64,000 nt of DNA from Ramazzottius varieornatus. Taxonomy: Eukaryota; Tardigrada; Eutardigrada; Parachela; Ramazzottiidae. Each line of letters begins with the position of its first letter. Within the stretch, counting starts at the first letter, position 1. The stretch covers positions 1,547,648-1,611,647 of the forward strand of contig BDGG01000008.1 in NCBI GenBank assembly GCA_001949185.1, read 5' to 3'. The position numbers and the translations under genes were made by a program. The notes below the pieces were generated by a model, which was given only the letters and a program-made list of their open reading frames with translations, made no database searches and was not told where the DNA came from. Below are positions 35,505 to 46,425 of the stretch, one piece after another.

Positions 35505-35970
35505 CTTCGCCAAGGATAGAAGTTTCACAAAACTGTTCGCCCTTCTGGGGAGATTTTCTTGAAAATTCTGGCGGTGAGATCACCAGCTGAGATACCCCAC
35601 ACGGATGGTTTCGCGTTTGAACGAATGCAAGTAAATTCTCACGCTGTATGACGTCAAAACATTTTTACTCGAAATTTCGGTCCTTTTGAGTCTTCCCTGA
35701 CGTGGCCATCTGACCACCGGTCAGACGACCGAATGAACCTCAGAGTCGTGTTGCTGGATGTCCGTTATGCTAGATTTGATCAGCAGTTCACGTGTGCCCT
35801 TGGGGTCCGAAAACTTTAAAGTCGATTCCTGAACAATCTGACCAGCGATCGTTATCGCCTTCCTTCACCACGGATAGGAGTCTCACAGACTGTTCGCCCT
35901 TTTGAGAAGACACTCCAGTACGTTTCGAGACGGGGAGGGGGGTGAGTAGCAGCTGAAACACCTCAGCCTG
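35505..35970 (+). repeat. Diverged direct repeat pair
   Basis: The block at about 35505-35600 (AAGGATAGAAGTTTCACAAA, ACTGTTCGCCCTTCTG, GAGATCACCAGCTGAGATAC) recurs at about 35865-35970 (CGGATAGGAGTCTCACAGAC, TGTTCGCCCTTTTG, GAGTAGCAGCTGAAACAC). No coding potential seen. Confidence 0.55.
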
Positions 35971-36168
35971 GGGATTATCTAGGAACACCGCGCGAGAACT
36001 CGCTTGTTTTTGCCTCACTAAGTTTGCTTCATGACTACGCAGACTTCTCACAATACGTATCGAAGAAACAAAATGTACCCGTACAGTACACCTCAACCTG
36101 ATCAGACCACGTTGTTTGCAAATGGCATATTCGGGTGGAACTATCAGTAATCCAAGCGACTGTATCGG

Positions 36169-38225
36169 TCAACCATCCCTTGTAGGGCCGTGGTTAGAAT
36201 AGGATTCCTTGTACGTGAAAGTCCAGCCAGCCGAAAGACTGTGGCTCATCTTGTAGCAGTGACCTCCACCTGCAACGAAAACGCGCACCGTTAAGCCGTA
36301 CACGTGACTTTGGACTTCCAGGTTACACGGGTCGCGTTAGACTGCGATGTCTCCTAACAGCTTACCATATCCTAGCCACAGTAAAAGCAGCAACATGAGT
36401 ACCACCAGCACAGGCATAACCGAAGCAATCACGATCGCGAAGTATGCATCTGGAAAAAACGATGTGACAAAGTGGAAAAAGAGTACTCAGGTAAGGCGTA
36501 GTATGGATGTTGCGAAAGGCCCTCGTTCTCACCCTTTTTCCAACATATGGCATTGGTTCCGAGGAACCCACACGGCGGTTCGTTTGGCGGTGGAAAAGGC
36601 GCTACCCAGCTAATCGAAGCGACATCTACAAACTCGTTCGCGGAAGCGTCCAAGGTCATAATCGTTGTAGGCCAGACGCCACCTTTCTGGAACTGCTGGA
36701 TTATCAGCGGCTGCTTCCGCTCGCCCACTTCGTCGAACTCGATCGGACCAGTGTCCAGCCAGAATGTTCTGTTCCAGTATCGTCTTGCGAAAGCAGAACC
36801 ATCGTTCAGATCAACAACCCTGGATGGATCGTTCAAAGTCTCTTCCAGCACGTGACCAAACAGTATGACATCTTCATAAGGGGCTGTCACAAACGGATTC
36901 GGCTACGGGGACAGAGAAGAAACTTACGTGATTTATTAAGCCCTGACGTCACGACTTCAAGCGTCTGAATCGTGATCAGCGATGCTGTTTACCGTTTCGA
37001 GTGGCGCATAAGTAAAGTTGAAGTCATGTTTCGATATGTTTTTTGAACGTCTCGTATAAGCCCACTAGTCTTCCGTTACTTGAGTTGTCTTGGGGAAAAG
37101 TCACGAGGAAGACCGACTGGTAAGCCAGTTCCCAAGTTAGAGCAGCGGTAATCATTTCGGCGTAAGAGGTTCGGTAAAATAATGATCTTTTACCTCATCG
37201 AACTGGTCGCCGTACTTCCACGTGTAGTTTCCGCAAAATTTTCGATGACGAAAGGGCTCATAAGCCAAATATACCTGCCGGAAAACGATGGTATGGATAT
37301 CTCAAGTGTTATGCCTATCTCGACTTCCCGATAGTCGAACCGTCCCGGCAAAACGATAGAAGTGAGTCTCTTCTTTGTTATGAGCCAGGGAGCCAAATCC
37401 CCCGACGATCCTGGAATAAATTACAGGACTCGGAAGTGATGAACCTAAATTACAGCAGTGACGTAAGCTCTTTGATTGGGAGTTTGATTGAACAGATTGA
37501 ACAACTCAGTCGATCAGCTGTTCTGTCAGATTCGGACTGGACGGTGTGCTATCGAGCATTTTCAGCACGCTGTTCGGCCATCCTGTTGATTAGCTGAGCG
37601 GCTTGTTTTCAATGTCTTCAATCAACACCCGCAATCAAAGAGCTTTACGTCATCGCGGCACACTGGAGCGGTCAATAGACTTTCATTTCCCAGTCCTGTA
37701 GTTCATTCCAGGATCGTCGGGGGATTTAGCTACCCACCTCAGGTTGTAGAAGAGACTCTTTTCTATCGTCCGGTCGGGTCGGTCCGACTATCGGGAAGTC
37801 GGGACAGGCATAAGCCCCTTGTAAGTAGCTGGAACACGGTTGAGTAAACCACAGCTCTCTCCGACTCCAATGAAGAGCGTCATGTTGGAGCTTGTCTCCC
37901 TTCTTTTGTAATAGTATTCAGCGACCAGAAAGTCCACGTTATCAGTAAAGAGTGGACAAGATGTGTACCGTCTGTCATATAATAACGTGTGAGTGAAGTT
38001 GACTCGATGACCGAAAGTTTGCCGTAGTTGATCCAATGCAACAATCATTCCAGGTGCAATGTAGGGTAGATTAGAGAGAGATACGTTGGAGTGAATATTT
38101 GAGACAGTGACAATCTCAACCTGTATAGGTTGTTCGATGAAAGAGCTGGAAGATGCGCAAATTCTCGTCCAAGCCGGAAGACAGATCTTAACAAACAGTA
38201 AATAACTGCAGTTCTTGGACAGCAT
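36169..38225 (-). CDS. ANF-type receptor ectodomain plus one membrane helix, no kinase or cyclase (model incomplete)
   Basis: An N-terminal exon within 38225-37788 reads EIVTVSNIHSNVSLSNLPYI, APGMIVALDQLRQTFG and LFIGVGESCGLLN. Middle fragments include FCGNYTWKYGDQFDE (about 37260-37195) and AEMITAALTWELAYQ. Exon 36883-36533 is the typical end of a receptor guanylyl cyclase ligand-binding domain: APYEDVILFGHVLEETLND, FARRYWNRTF, PPCGFLGTNAIC. Exon 36449-36366 is a membrane helix (YFAIVIASVMPVLVVLMLLL). Exon 36269-36169 gives a short tail and a stop. The last three exons join in phase. Architecture resembles a clearance receptor (NPR-C type: ectodomain, helix, short tail). The middle is not fully resolved and may be damaged. 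Confidence 0.55.
37310..37820. repeat. Inverted duplication inside the ANF-type receptor gene
   Basis: About 110 bp at 37706-37820 (CCAGGATCGTCGGGGGATTT ... CGACTATCGGGAAGTCG ... AGGCATAA) recurs as reverse complement at 37310-37425. The arms are about 280 bp apart and diverged at many positions. It overlaps the apparent end of the N-terminal coding exon. Confidence 0.65.
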
Positions 38226-38480
38226 TTCTTGAGACTTCCGATCAGTGTTTGGTTATTTAGCATGATCCTCGTGTTGCAGATGGAGATAGATACTTCGGAA
38301 GAAAGACATTGAATATTGAACATTCGTGGATGAACAGCAGCGAAACTCCCGACTGTTCACGCAATATTCTTCATAGTCATTCATATATTCTTGAATGATG
38401 GTCAAAAGGTGCGTTCATCGGCGCGATATCGGGGTCTTCAGTTAGCGTGGTATGTGTTCATCCCCGGCGCTCTTCTCAGG

Positions 38481-39147
38481 TTGTTACTGACTGATCTCTG
38501 TTCCATTTGCCGATGGGGAGTTCTTTTGGCTTCCGAGTCACTTCTTCGTGTAACTTTTGTGGATTTTTGAACGGCCGATGGTCCTCGATCACTTGAAGAG
38601 ACAAACTTGCCGTTTCATAAAGTTCAGATCTACTCTTGATCATCCCGCTGTCGGGGAAGATCAACTGATAGGACCTCTGATACCCGCTATGTACGACCCA
38701 CCATACAGTCATACGAGTGAACCAGTCCCGGGTAGCGAGAACGCGGCAGAGGAGCTGAGCGGCGATGAGCTGCCAATCAGTCGAACGCAAGCTGTAAGTA
38801 TAACACACGGTCAAGCGGTCTTGCCACTGATCACCTGATTGTGCACGCTTGGCGTGACTGTGATCGAGTGATTGGCAGCTGATCGCTGATTAGCTCGTCT
38901 GCCGTGTTCTCCTTACCCGGGACTGATTCACGCGTACGACCGACTGCAGGCTCGTACATAACGGGTGTCAGAGATCCTATCAGTTGATCCTCCCCGACAC
39001 TGGCCTACAGCGGGACGATCAAGAGTGCATTTCGACTTTATGAAACGGCACTTTATCGTCCATCCACAAAAGATGGACGATAAAGTGGCCAGGAGGCCAA
39101 AAGTACTTCCCATCGGCAAATGAAACAGAGCTTAGCTAGTCAGTCAC
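38481..39147. mobile_element. Fold-back element with about 300-bp arms
   Basis: The left arm (CATTTGCCGATGGGGAGT, CTTGATCATCCCGCTGTCGG, GATCAACTGATAGGACCTCT, CAGTCCCGGGTA, GAGCTGCCAATCA) is mirrored in order on the right arm from about 39135 back to about 38845. A small extra palindrome at 39045-39090 (CACTTTATCGTCCATC / GATGGACGATAAAGTG) sits in the right arm. No ORF of note. Confidence 0.8.
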
Positions 39148-40398
39148 TCCATACAGTTGAAAGTAAGTTTACACAGTAGGGGAAAGCTACTATCAAGTGG
39201 GGAAGTATGACTTGTCGGTTTTCGAGGGGACACTCTAACTTTCATTTTGCAAACTTGATTTTCGGTTTATCGATTCTCTCCCATGTCTGGCGTTTTCAAC
39301 CGACATTCCCCATTCTTTCACAGCAGGACTAAAGTTAACATGTTGACAACTGTGAGAGAAAGCCGATTTTAAGGTCACACGAGGAAGCTTTTCCGCCCTG
39401 TTTTCAGAATTTTTTCTTCTGGATATGGATTAGCTGACTCCAGTACGAAATGTATCATTCTGTAAGACTAAGTTAGGTCTCTCTGCTGATAGTCAGAAGT
39501 CCACATATTAAGACTTCTGGAATTTAGAGAACAGGACTCTCTGTTTTACCGAGTGCAGAAACCATCTGCGAGTGAGGTAGCAAGAACTAAATTTTTTCTC
39601 ACTCGCGTACTTCTAGAAAAGTTTTGGTATGCTGTTCAATAGACATCCCAGAGTATGTTGTATCTTTGGGCAGTGAACGCTCTTCAAGGATACTGGGCAC
39701 TGTTTTAGGGAGAGAACTTGTCCGATTATAGTTTTAAGGTACTAGCACATTTTTGGAGGGATTTGGGCGCTCACGAAAATTGGTCTCCCGAAAGTACCGG
39801 GATTTTGACAATCCGCCTCCGTTAAAACGACCTTACAACTCGCGAAGTAAGAGTGTATTGGATGGTCTAGAGAAAATCTGGAAGCCGATGGATGGTAGAT
39901 GAATTTGCAAAAAGTGCGGGAGCAAAAGGTAGGGTCGAACGGGAGAGAAAGATTTTCGAAGCTGGTGCGCGAAAAAAGTCGACAAGTCATTCTTTTCCAC
40001 CTAATATAAAATTAATGCAGAAATATTTGCTCAATTGGTCAAGCACTTGCCGAAATCGAGCAAACTTTCCGGTAAATTTAAATGCACGATTCCGAGTCCT
40101 CAAACCACGTCAGCAATCACCTTGAGCGGCGTACACTTTCGAAGCCGTAGCGAAACCAGTTGGATGATCACTGGTATCAAGACCAATGCAAACCTCGTGA
40201 TCCGTCGATAAAACGGATCAGATCACACACAGCATCGCGCTTCTATCACTGTAACTCATGTTCGAGTCAATCGCATGACGCAAGCTCGACTCAAGCCACT
40301 CCCCACATCGCGGATGTAGTATTGTAATGCTTCATAAACTTCATGAATTACGTTATAGCCACTTTTAATAATTCAAAACGCCGTCGTGCCCGCCGCGA
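39148..40398. other. Gene-poor DNA, nothing recognised
   Basis: No gene or clear element. AT-rich with short unrelated frames. Confidence 0.4.
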
Positions 40399-40668
40399 TT
40401 ACATGTACAGTCCTACCTGTGAGATGTGACAATTGCTTCTTCTGCAACCGAACAGCGTCTCTGCACGAGACTGCTGGCCATGCACTGCGCAGCATTATCA
40501 GCTGATCGACGTCCGGCTATGGCTTGACTTGATCAAGTAATCAAGTGTCTGATCAGCTGATCGGTCTCATGCGAACAGCATACCGAGCAGCCCCGTGTAC
40601 ACACGTACCGTTCGGAACTGAAATCGGGCGTTTGAACTGTCACATCTCACAGGTAGGACTGTACATGG
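40399..40668. mobile_element. MITE-like inverted repeat (ACATGTACAGTCCTACC termini)
   Basis: The about 30-bp arm ACATGTACAGTCCTACCTGT, continuing GAGATGTGAC, at 40401-40430 is answered by GTCACATCTCACAGGTAGGA, then CTGTACATG, at 40639-40667. The interior carries repeated TCAGCTGATC. Confidence 0.8.
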
Positions 40669-41576
40669 TCTGTATCATACGAGTGCTATACGACGGCGTA
40701 CGTTTCTCTGCCAGCAAGCACAGCGCACAGACAACGTTGCCAATAGTTTAGGCAAGTTGCACTGAGAGGAGATGCCGGAAGAGCTTGCCAGACTGCTGTG
40801 TGAGTCAGTAGTTTGCGGCAGTATGGGAAGCTCTTTCGGGCACCAGTCCAAAGACTGCGAGCATGTATCAGTCAGAGCGATCAAACGATCGCATACGAGC
40901 CCTTGTACGTCACCCTACACAGGCGTCAGGCGTGCTGATACGTCCAGTTCTGAACAGCCAGTCAAAAAGTCAGCCTAATAAAACCGGCTACAATTTACGT
41001 CTTAGTGAGCGTGTGCTGTATGCTGTACTGATTGATCATCGTACATTGGTTGATACGACTCTAGGCTTTTCAAAATTGAGCAGACCCCTCTTCCATCCGC
41101 CGCTGGCTCCTCAATTTTGTGACATCTTCCTTGAATCCTTTATCTAGGCCTATCCCGAGAGATAGAGGACTGTCTGTTCTATCCCGGGGAACACAACCTA
41201 GGCAATTTGAAGCAGAAGGACCTGAGATACAGACCGCCCGAATTCTGAAGTTTAACTCGTACCCGTAAACCCCCACGCGCCCTGTGACGTCACTTCGCGA
41301 AGTTCTTGCGAAGTAATGAAGGTTACTGTAAAGTAATGAACTTTCGGCCTTCGGATCAAGACGTCAGTCGAGCGAGCTGCACCGAATCGAAGTAATGACA
41401 AGAAACGGAGTCAAACATAGTTCAAATCGAATCTCAATCGAAGTCGTACCTGGATTAATATTATCATGTGTCAACCAATCAGAAGTTGGGGCCAATGACC
41501 TTGCGGACCCGTAACTTTAATGACGGGCTGAGAGAAAACTCGATATTGGTTCGTACAATGATTTCGTGTTGTTCGT
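40669..41576. other. Gene-poor DNA, nothing recognised
   Basis: No credible gene. Contains TACTGTAA-like fragments near 41320 reminiscent of the MITE termini at 29 kb. Confidence 0.35.
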
Positions 41577-41607
41577 CGTGTTGGCTCACATGATGGGTGG
41601 AGTGGAA
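41577..41607 (+). repeat. 31-nt shard identical to the repeat-unit gene
   Basis: Identical to 32961-32991, which encodes VLAHMMGGVE of unit 4. Flanking sequence is mostly unrelated. Confidence 0.75.
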
Positions 41608-41617
41608 TATGTCCAAC

Positions 41618-41655
41618 TAGCTATCAAACCATGTAGCTACATGGTTTGATAGCTA
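41618..41655. repeat. Perfect 38-bp palindrome
   Basis: TAGCTATCAAACCATGTAG followed immediately by its exact reverse complement, no loop. Confidence 0.9.
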
Positions 41656-42147
41656 TCGAAACCATGGATGCCGCGTGCCTTACGAAGTTCATGCCATGAT
41701 CCTAGGAGAGGTGCACCCCACCCCAAAGACAGCTTATCCCTAAAACAAATTCTGGACCCCCAAGTAGAAAATCCTCGGTGGACCCCTGAGTTTCACCGCC
41801 GCTTGTCAAGGTTGCACCTCCTACTATCGGATCATGGCACGAACGTTTTGACTGCCGCCATCCATGATCGATTCAACAACCTATCAGTTTGTGTAACTTG
41901 ATCAAACACCTGCACCTGTACTTTTTCATGTAGGCTCGAATGTGGCCTACATCGAAACAGTCGGTTCCTACTCAAGCCGCAGCATGCAAGTATAGACACG
42001 TCAGTCATAAAGTCGTGTGATCAGTAAGTTTTCCTGTACGAAATAACCACGCCCACCGGTTTTCTGTTTTTGTGTGGTTAGGCGGAAGTAGAAACCGACC
42101 GGTAACCGCCGGGGCCGCCCATAGTGAAGACCAAGGCCTGATGGGAG

Positions 42148-42245
42148 CTGACAAACGAACTGACAAGATTGTTTTCCCTATTGGCACTTTTTCAGTCAAA
42201 TTCGCAGGGTATGTGCGCCACTTGGATAAATGATCCAAGTGGCGG
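42148..42245. repeat. Palindromic element (GTGGCGCAC family, degenerate left arm)
   Basis: CTGACAAGATTGTTTTCC at the left, ATGTGCGCCACTTGGATAAA at the right, then an extra CCAAGTGGCG. Confidence 0.65.
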
Positions 42246-42300
42246 GTTTATGTTTCTGTCGCGGATAACCTTGGGACTTAAACGATGTTTTCTGCTCGCA

Positions 42301-43217
42301 GCTAGGGCGCGGAACCTATTCGAGTTGGACGCCAGAGTTATACCCAGTGAATTTCGGAAGTTAGTTTAGTTTTCGATTGCCGGCGAAGACGCAGCGCATT
42401 TTCGCTGGTCTTGACGTCGAAGACCCGCCGGCAAAACCTGGTCACATCTACCGGACGACTCCCGCACCGCCTCGAACTTTTCTGTCCCGAAACTCGTCTT
42501 TCAACCTGAACACCCGCCGGAGGCTGGCGCAGTACCAAAGGCGGTGCTTGGGACTTAAGTCTTCGAAGAAAGCGAGAACGGGCTGGCACGAGTACAGTAC
42601 TGTAGTGCTACCAAATTATCGCGCACTGAACAACGTGACGAGTCATCGCTGCTCAGCGTGATCAGATGTTTCAGTCTAGCCTAGCTGAGTCTCACCCGGG
42701 CATCATTTACTGTTCACGTGGTTCAGTGCGCGATAATTTGGTAGCAGCACAGTATATGAAAGGCTTGGTGCGGTACTCTGCTGCAGGCGAAGCACGCTAC
42801 ACGAGATCGTTGGTGGAACGGCAAGGAACACAGTCTAAATGACCATCCTTTACGCCGAACTGACGAAAGCAAGCTTTGGTACTCGTATACGGATTTCGTA
42901 AGTCATGATGGCATGCAAACGTGCAAAAGGTTTTTATTGCAGAACGTGTGGAGTGCTTATTCAAAATGCCTAAGATCACTACTGTACAGATGCTAAAGTC
43001 CTTGACGACCCTTCTGGAGCGCCAGCTTGAAGTCTACGACAAGAGAACCAACCGCTGTCACTTTCCCGATCTCGACGAACGACCAAAGCCGGAAGCGTTG
43101 GTTCTGCTGGAAGAGCAAGAATACTGGCTGAAGCCGGCGCCCGATCGGACAAGCTGCGGCGTGAGGAAGCTTTCGGCGGGAAGCTACGCTGGGTTTTCGT
43201 CTTTGATGATGTATTAA
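42301..43217 (+). pseudogene. Second relic of the repeat-unit gene
   Basis: After an acceptor (CTGCTCGCAG) the sequence reads RARNLFELDARVIPSEFRKL then V and a stop, parallel to RARKTLNLDDTIALKEFRAF, V and a stop in the intact copy. Then, shifted, come DPPAKPGHIYRTTPAPPRTF and LAQYQRRCLGLKSSKK. After an inserted MITE follow YMKGLVRYSAAGEARYTRSL and, after another former intron, LLERQLEVYDK, FPDLDERPKPEALVLLEEQE and YWLKPAPDRT before the copy breaks off. Confidence 0.75.
42596..42753. mobile_element. MITE inserted in the relic
   Basis: The arm TGTAGTGCTACCAAATTATC, continuing GCGCACTGAAC, is mirrored by GTTCAGTGCGCGATAATTTG, continuing GTAGCAGCAC. ACAGTA flanks both sides as a probable target duplication. 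It splits the coding block exactly between HEY and YMKG. Confidence 0.8.
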
Positions 43218-43911
43218 TCAAACTTCATATGAAAAAATCACTTCGCACTTTGTACTTTCCTTTTATGCGTGTGAGAACATGCCTAGAGATATCAGATTGT
43301 TAATTTTGATGAGGGGGACTCGATGACCAACGCGAACCCCTGCGCACCCACAGATAACGATTGACCAGTTGTCGCCCTTTTGCTCACCAGTTGCCCCTGT
43401 AGAAAGGGTAAGCCCTTGGGAAGGGTCCACGCGAACCGTATTTCATAAACTAACGTGGCAAGCCGTAATGCGTTGCAGCGTCGGTTCATTACACGCCAAA
43501 TAGTGGTCGGCACTTGGCCGCGATATCTTGCCAGGTAGGAGGCTGCTTAGACGGCATCTTCGTCACCAGGACGCTAACTCTTTTTCGCCACAACTTCCAT
43601 CTTCCCGATTCCCCGCGACTCCTCTCCTCGTTTTGAGTTACTGTGCAGTGTGTCTTGGTTTGTGCTGCCATACGGAGCTTCAAAGCAAGCGTTCCACGCA
43701 AAAACCACGCAGTAATCAAGGCGGTTCAAAGTCCACTGATAAGGGCTACCCACCCTAAGGATGCCCATTCCGCCTGACTTGCTTGCTGGAATTCGGAAAG
43801 GAATTCTCAATTTTCCTATGTTCCGTTCTTTGTTTCCTGAAACGGCTCAACCAGAAATCGGAATTCCAATACGGCAGTTCAAAACCAGTCGGGAGCTCGG
43901 TTTAGGCCCGT
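43218..43911. other. Gene-poor DNA, nothing recognised
   Basis: The minus-strand frame 43489-43719 has no recognised domain. Confidence 0.4.
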
Positions 43912-44013
43912 CTAACAAGCTCAGCAAGATCGTTTCCAAGTGGTGCACGAATCCAGCCAGTTACAATGACAACGTGCGCCACTTCGAGATCGTTTTTGTC
44001 GAGTTTGTTTGCT
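43912..44013. repeat. Palindromic element (GTGGCGCAC family)
   Basis: AACAAGCTCAGCAAGATCG, CCAAGTGGTGCACG, AACGTGCGCCACTTCGAGAT, TTGTCGAGTTTGTTTG: full-length arms. Confidence 0.8.
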
Positions 44014-44483
44014 CTGCTACTATGTAGTGAGCAAACACGACACCAAAACGACCGATTGGCGCAAAAAACGGGAATTCCGCTGTGCAAAACCAGATTTTGA
44101 TAAGCGGAATTCCGGTCAAAAGTTCGTTTCCATGTACGCAAGACAAACACTGCGCCAAATACTATAGCGATTAAGTTGCCACTCCCGTTCACTTTGCAAC
44201 TGTAGCTACGGACTTGCTCCGCCCCTTTCGTGACGTGTAACTACATTTTGCTTTCCGGAGCTCCCCTTATTTTCGAAAAATAGCGTAATCGGAGTTGCAG
44301 TTGGCTAGCATTGCGAAGCATGGTGGCTGCCCAACTATTCAAAGTTCTGATCAGCTGCTGTGCTTATGAGTGACGTTGCAACTCATCTTAGCTACAATGG
44401 GACTTTCATCTGGCGATGGCAACTTAATGTTTGTACCGGTACTTTCTGCCGCGCTCCAGGAGTCCAGGTACTCAAGTGGGAGA

Positions 44484-44596
44484 CCGGCATACGAAACGTG
44501 CAAGATGGTCATCTCAAGTGGCGCACTGTTTTGTTGTTATTGACCGGCAGCGTGCGCCACTAAAGATAACAATCTTGACTATTCCGTTTGCCGGCC
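44484..44596. repeat. Palindromic element (GTGGCGCAC family), abutting the pseudogene
   Basis: Outer ends CCGGCATACGAAACG and CGTTTGCCGGCC (inverted: ATTCCGTTTGCCGGCC at the right). Inner arms CTCAAGTGGCGCAC and GTGCGCCACTAAAG. Confidence 0.75.
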
Positions 44597-44601
44597 TCCG
44601 C

Positions 44602-46116
44602 AGAACGGGGATAAGTTGCTGGAAGAAACGGTGCTGAAAGATAGCCGAATCGAGCAAGTTGTATACGAACTGATCACTTCCGCCTTGTACAAGGAGCGCG
44701 TTGCTGCTATTGAGCAGTTCAACATAGCCAACAGGTGGCGCAAACGGGGCATTGTGATGGAACCCATGAGGTTCCCGGTGGAATGGACATACTGCATCTT
44801 CAAATGTCTCATTGCGATCTACCACGAAGGTGGGACCATCGCAGTGACCCACGGAGTAATTGAGATGGGACAAGGCATCAACACCAAGGCAAGTCAGTGT
44901 ACCGTCTGGTCGGTTTTTTGTCGGTTGAATTTTCCATTCGTAATCGTAGGTCGTCCAAGCTATTGCGTATGAACTGGGCGTGGAAATGCGCGAATTCAAG
45001 TACAACCGACGATGGCCATCACCAATGCGAATGCCAGAGGAACTTTTGGCAGCGTGTCTACGGAAATTGTCTGCTTGGTAATGTCAGCGTGAAAAAAAAT
45101 GAATCCACTCTACATATATTGGCATTACGTTCCCGTTTACTGTAGGCTGCCATCGATTGCTGCCGTCAGCTTAACGATCGTCTCAAGCCGGTGCGAGATG
45201 CAAATCCTAACGTGAAATGAGAGAAAATCATTGAGAACTGCCATAGGAAAGGCATAGATCTTACTGCAAGAACATGGTGCGCCGCTTGATTCATACGGAA
45301 GGCGGTATATGTGCTTATTAGAATATCTAATCTGACAAAAACCATAGCGTTTGTCTTTAGGACGAACCCCGAGCCCACGGAGCGCATCGTCTATAACACG
45401 TTCTGCGCATCATGCACCGAGGTCAAAGTCGACATTTTGACGGGCGAATACCAGATTTGCGCTTAGACTGCCTGTATGACTATAGTGAATGCATCTCACC
45501 GTACGTTGGTAAGTGCCTTCGACAGACCATAGGTTCCTTATCCAGTTATTGGAGATTTCCACAGATACCGGCCAGTTCGAGGAAGCTATCGTCATGGGTT
45601 TGGGCTATTACATGACCGAAGAAATTCGGTTCCATCCGAAGACCGGGGAAAACTTGACATTCGGCACATGGAAATACAAGCCACCCTTCGCCCCATCGAA
45701 TTTCGAGTGTCTTTGCTGAAGAACGCACCGAACCCTAGCGGCGTCCTTCGAAACAAACGTAAGATCCATTTTTAGCATCGTTGTTCGATATGATGGAATG
45801 GCAAGAACTGTTTTACAGTAATGCAAGAGCCGCCGTTGTGTTGCTCGGCTTCGGTGGTGTTCGCTTTGAGACAAGCCATTCAAATTGGTCGGAACGATGC
45901 CGGAATGAAGGACTGGTTCGCTAACGGTAAGAGTCGGGTATTTGTGCATTGTTAGTCCCGTAATGGGAGGGTACGGATATTAATTCCGTGTCATGCCTGC
46001 ATGCATGCCAGGTATCTATATAATATGCTGCATTTCGTTTCAGATGTGCCGATGACTGTGGAGAGGGTGTAGCAATACGCGCAAACCCGGTTGGAGGACC
46101 TGGTGTACAAACCATG
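44602..46116 (+). pseudogene. Partial pseudogene of the XDH/AOX-type gene (C-terminal third)
   Basis: Starts abruptly at a segment equal to exon 17 of the intact gene: YHEGGTIAVTHGVIEMGQGI, then introns in the same places, VDILTGEYQ, FGLLHDRRNS in a shifted frame, SLLKNAPNPSGVLRNK, MQEPPLCCSASVVFALRQAI and a final LEDLVYKP with stop. NPNVK is followed by TGA (45218-45220) where the intact gene has Trp, and other stops and frameshifts follow. Intron retention shows a DNA-level partial duplication, now dead, lying about 1 kb upstream of the intact gene in the same orientation. Confidence 0.85.
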
Positions 46117-46267
46117 AGCCCAATGTGAAAGTATAAGCTTCTGAACGAGGTATGCAAGTATCCCGCTGCAGCATGGTGTATACGCGTTAGCGGCGGTTCT
46201 TCTCGAGAGAAAGCCTCTAATGCCGCACCTCATTTTCTTTGTTTTCGCACTTTTCTCCCGTTTTATT

Positions 46268-46425
46268 TACTGTAAAACTTCGCTGCATCCGCGAAGTACA
46301 CGTACGTGACGTTGCACCCCGTAGGCGTAGGGGGTTGCACAAACAGGGGAAGCCGGACTGAAGCTGTACTTCACGTGTACGACGACGCGTTGCGCGGACG
46401 CAGTGAGTTTTCACATTGTGTTCCA
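46268..46425. mobile_element. MITE-like inverted repeat related to 29.66 kb
   Basis: TACTGTAAAACTTCGCTGCA then TCCGCGAAGTACACGTACG at the left, CGCGGACGCAGTGAGTTTTC at the right. The internal GCACCCCGTAGG...GGGGTTGCA recalls the GAAACCCCCTACGGGGGTGC of the 29.66 kb element. Confidence 0.7.

Noticed and set aside
36347-36855. Plus-strand ORFs of 88 to 153 aa
   Set aside because: They mirror the receptor ectodomain and membrane-helix exons on the minus strand.
41668-41901. 77-aa ORF (LDPQVENPRWTPEFHRRLSR)
   Set aside because: No start context, no homologous copy seen in the window and no recognised domain, so it is not listed as a gene.
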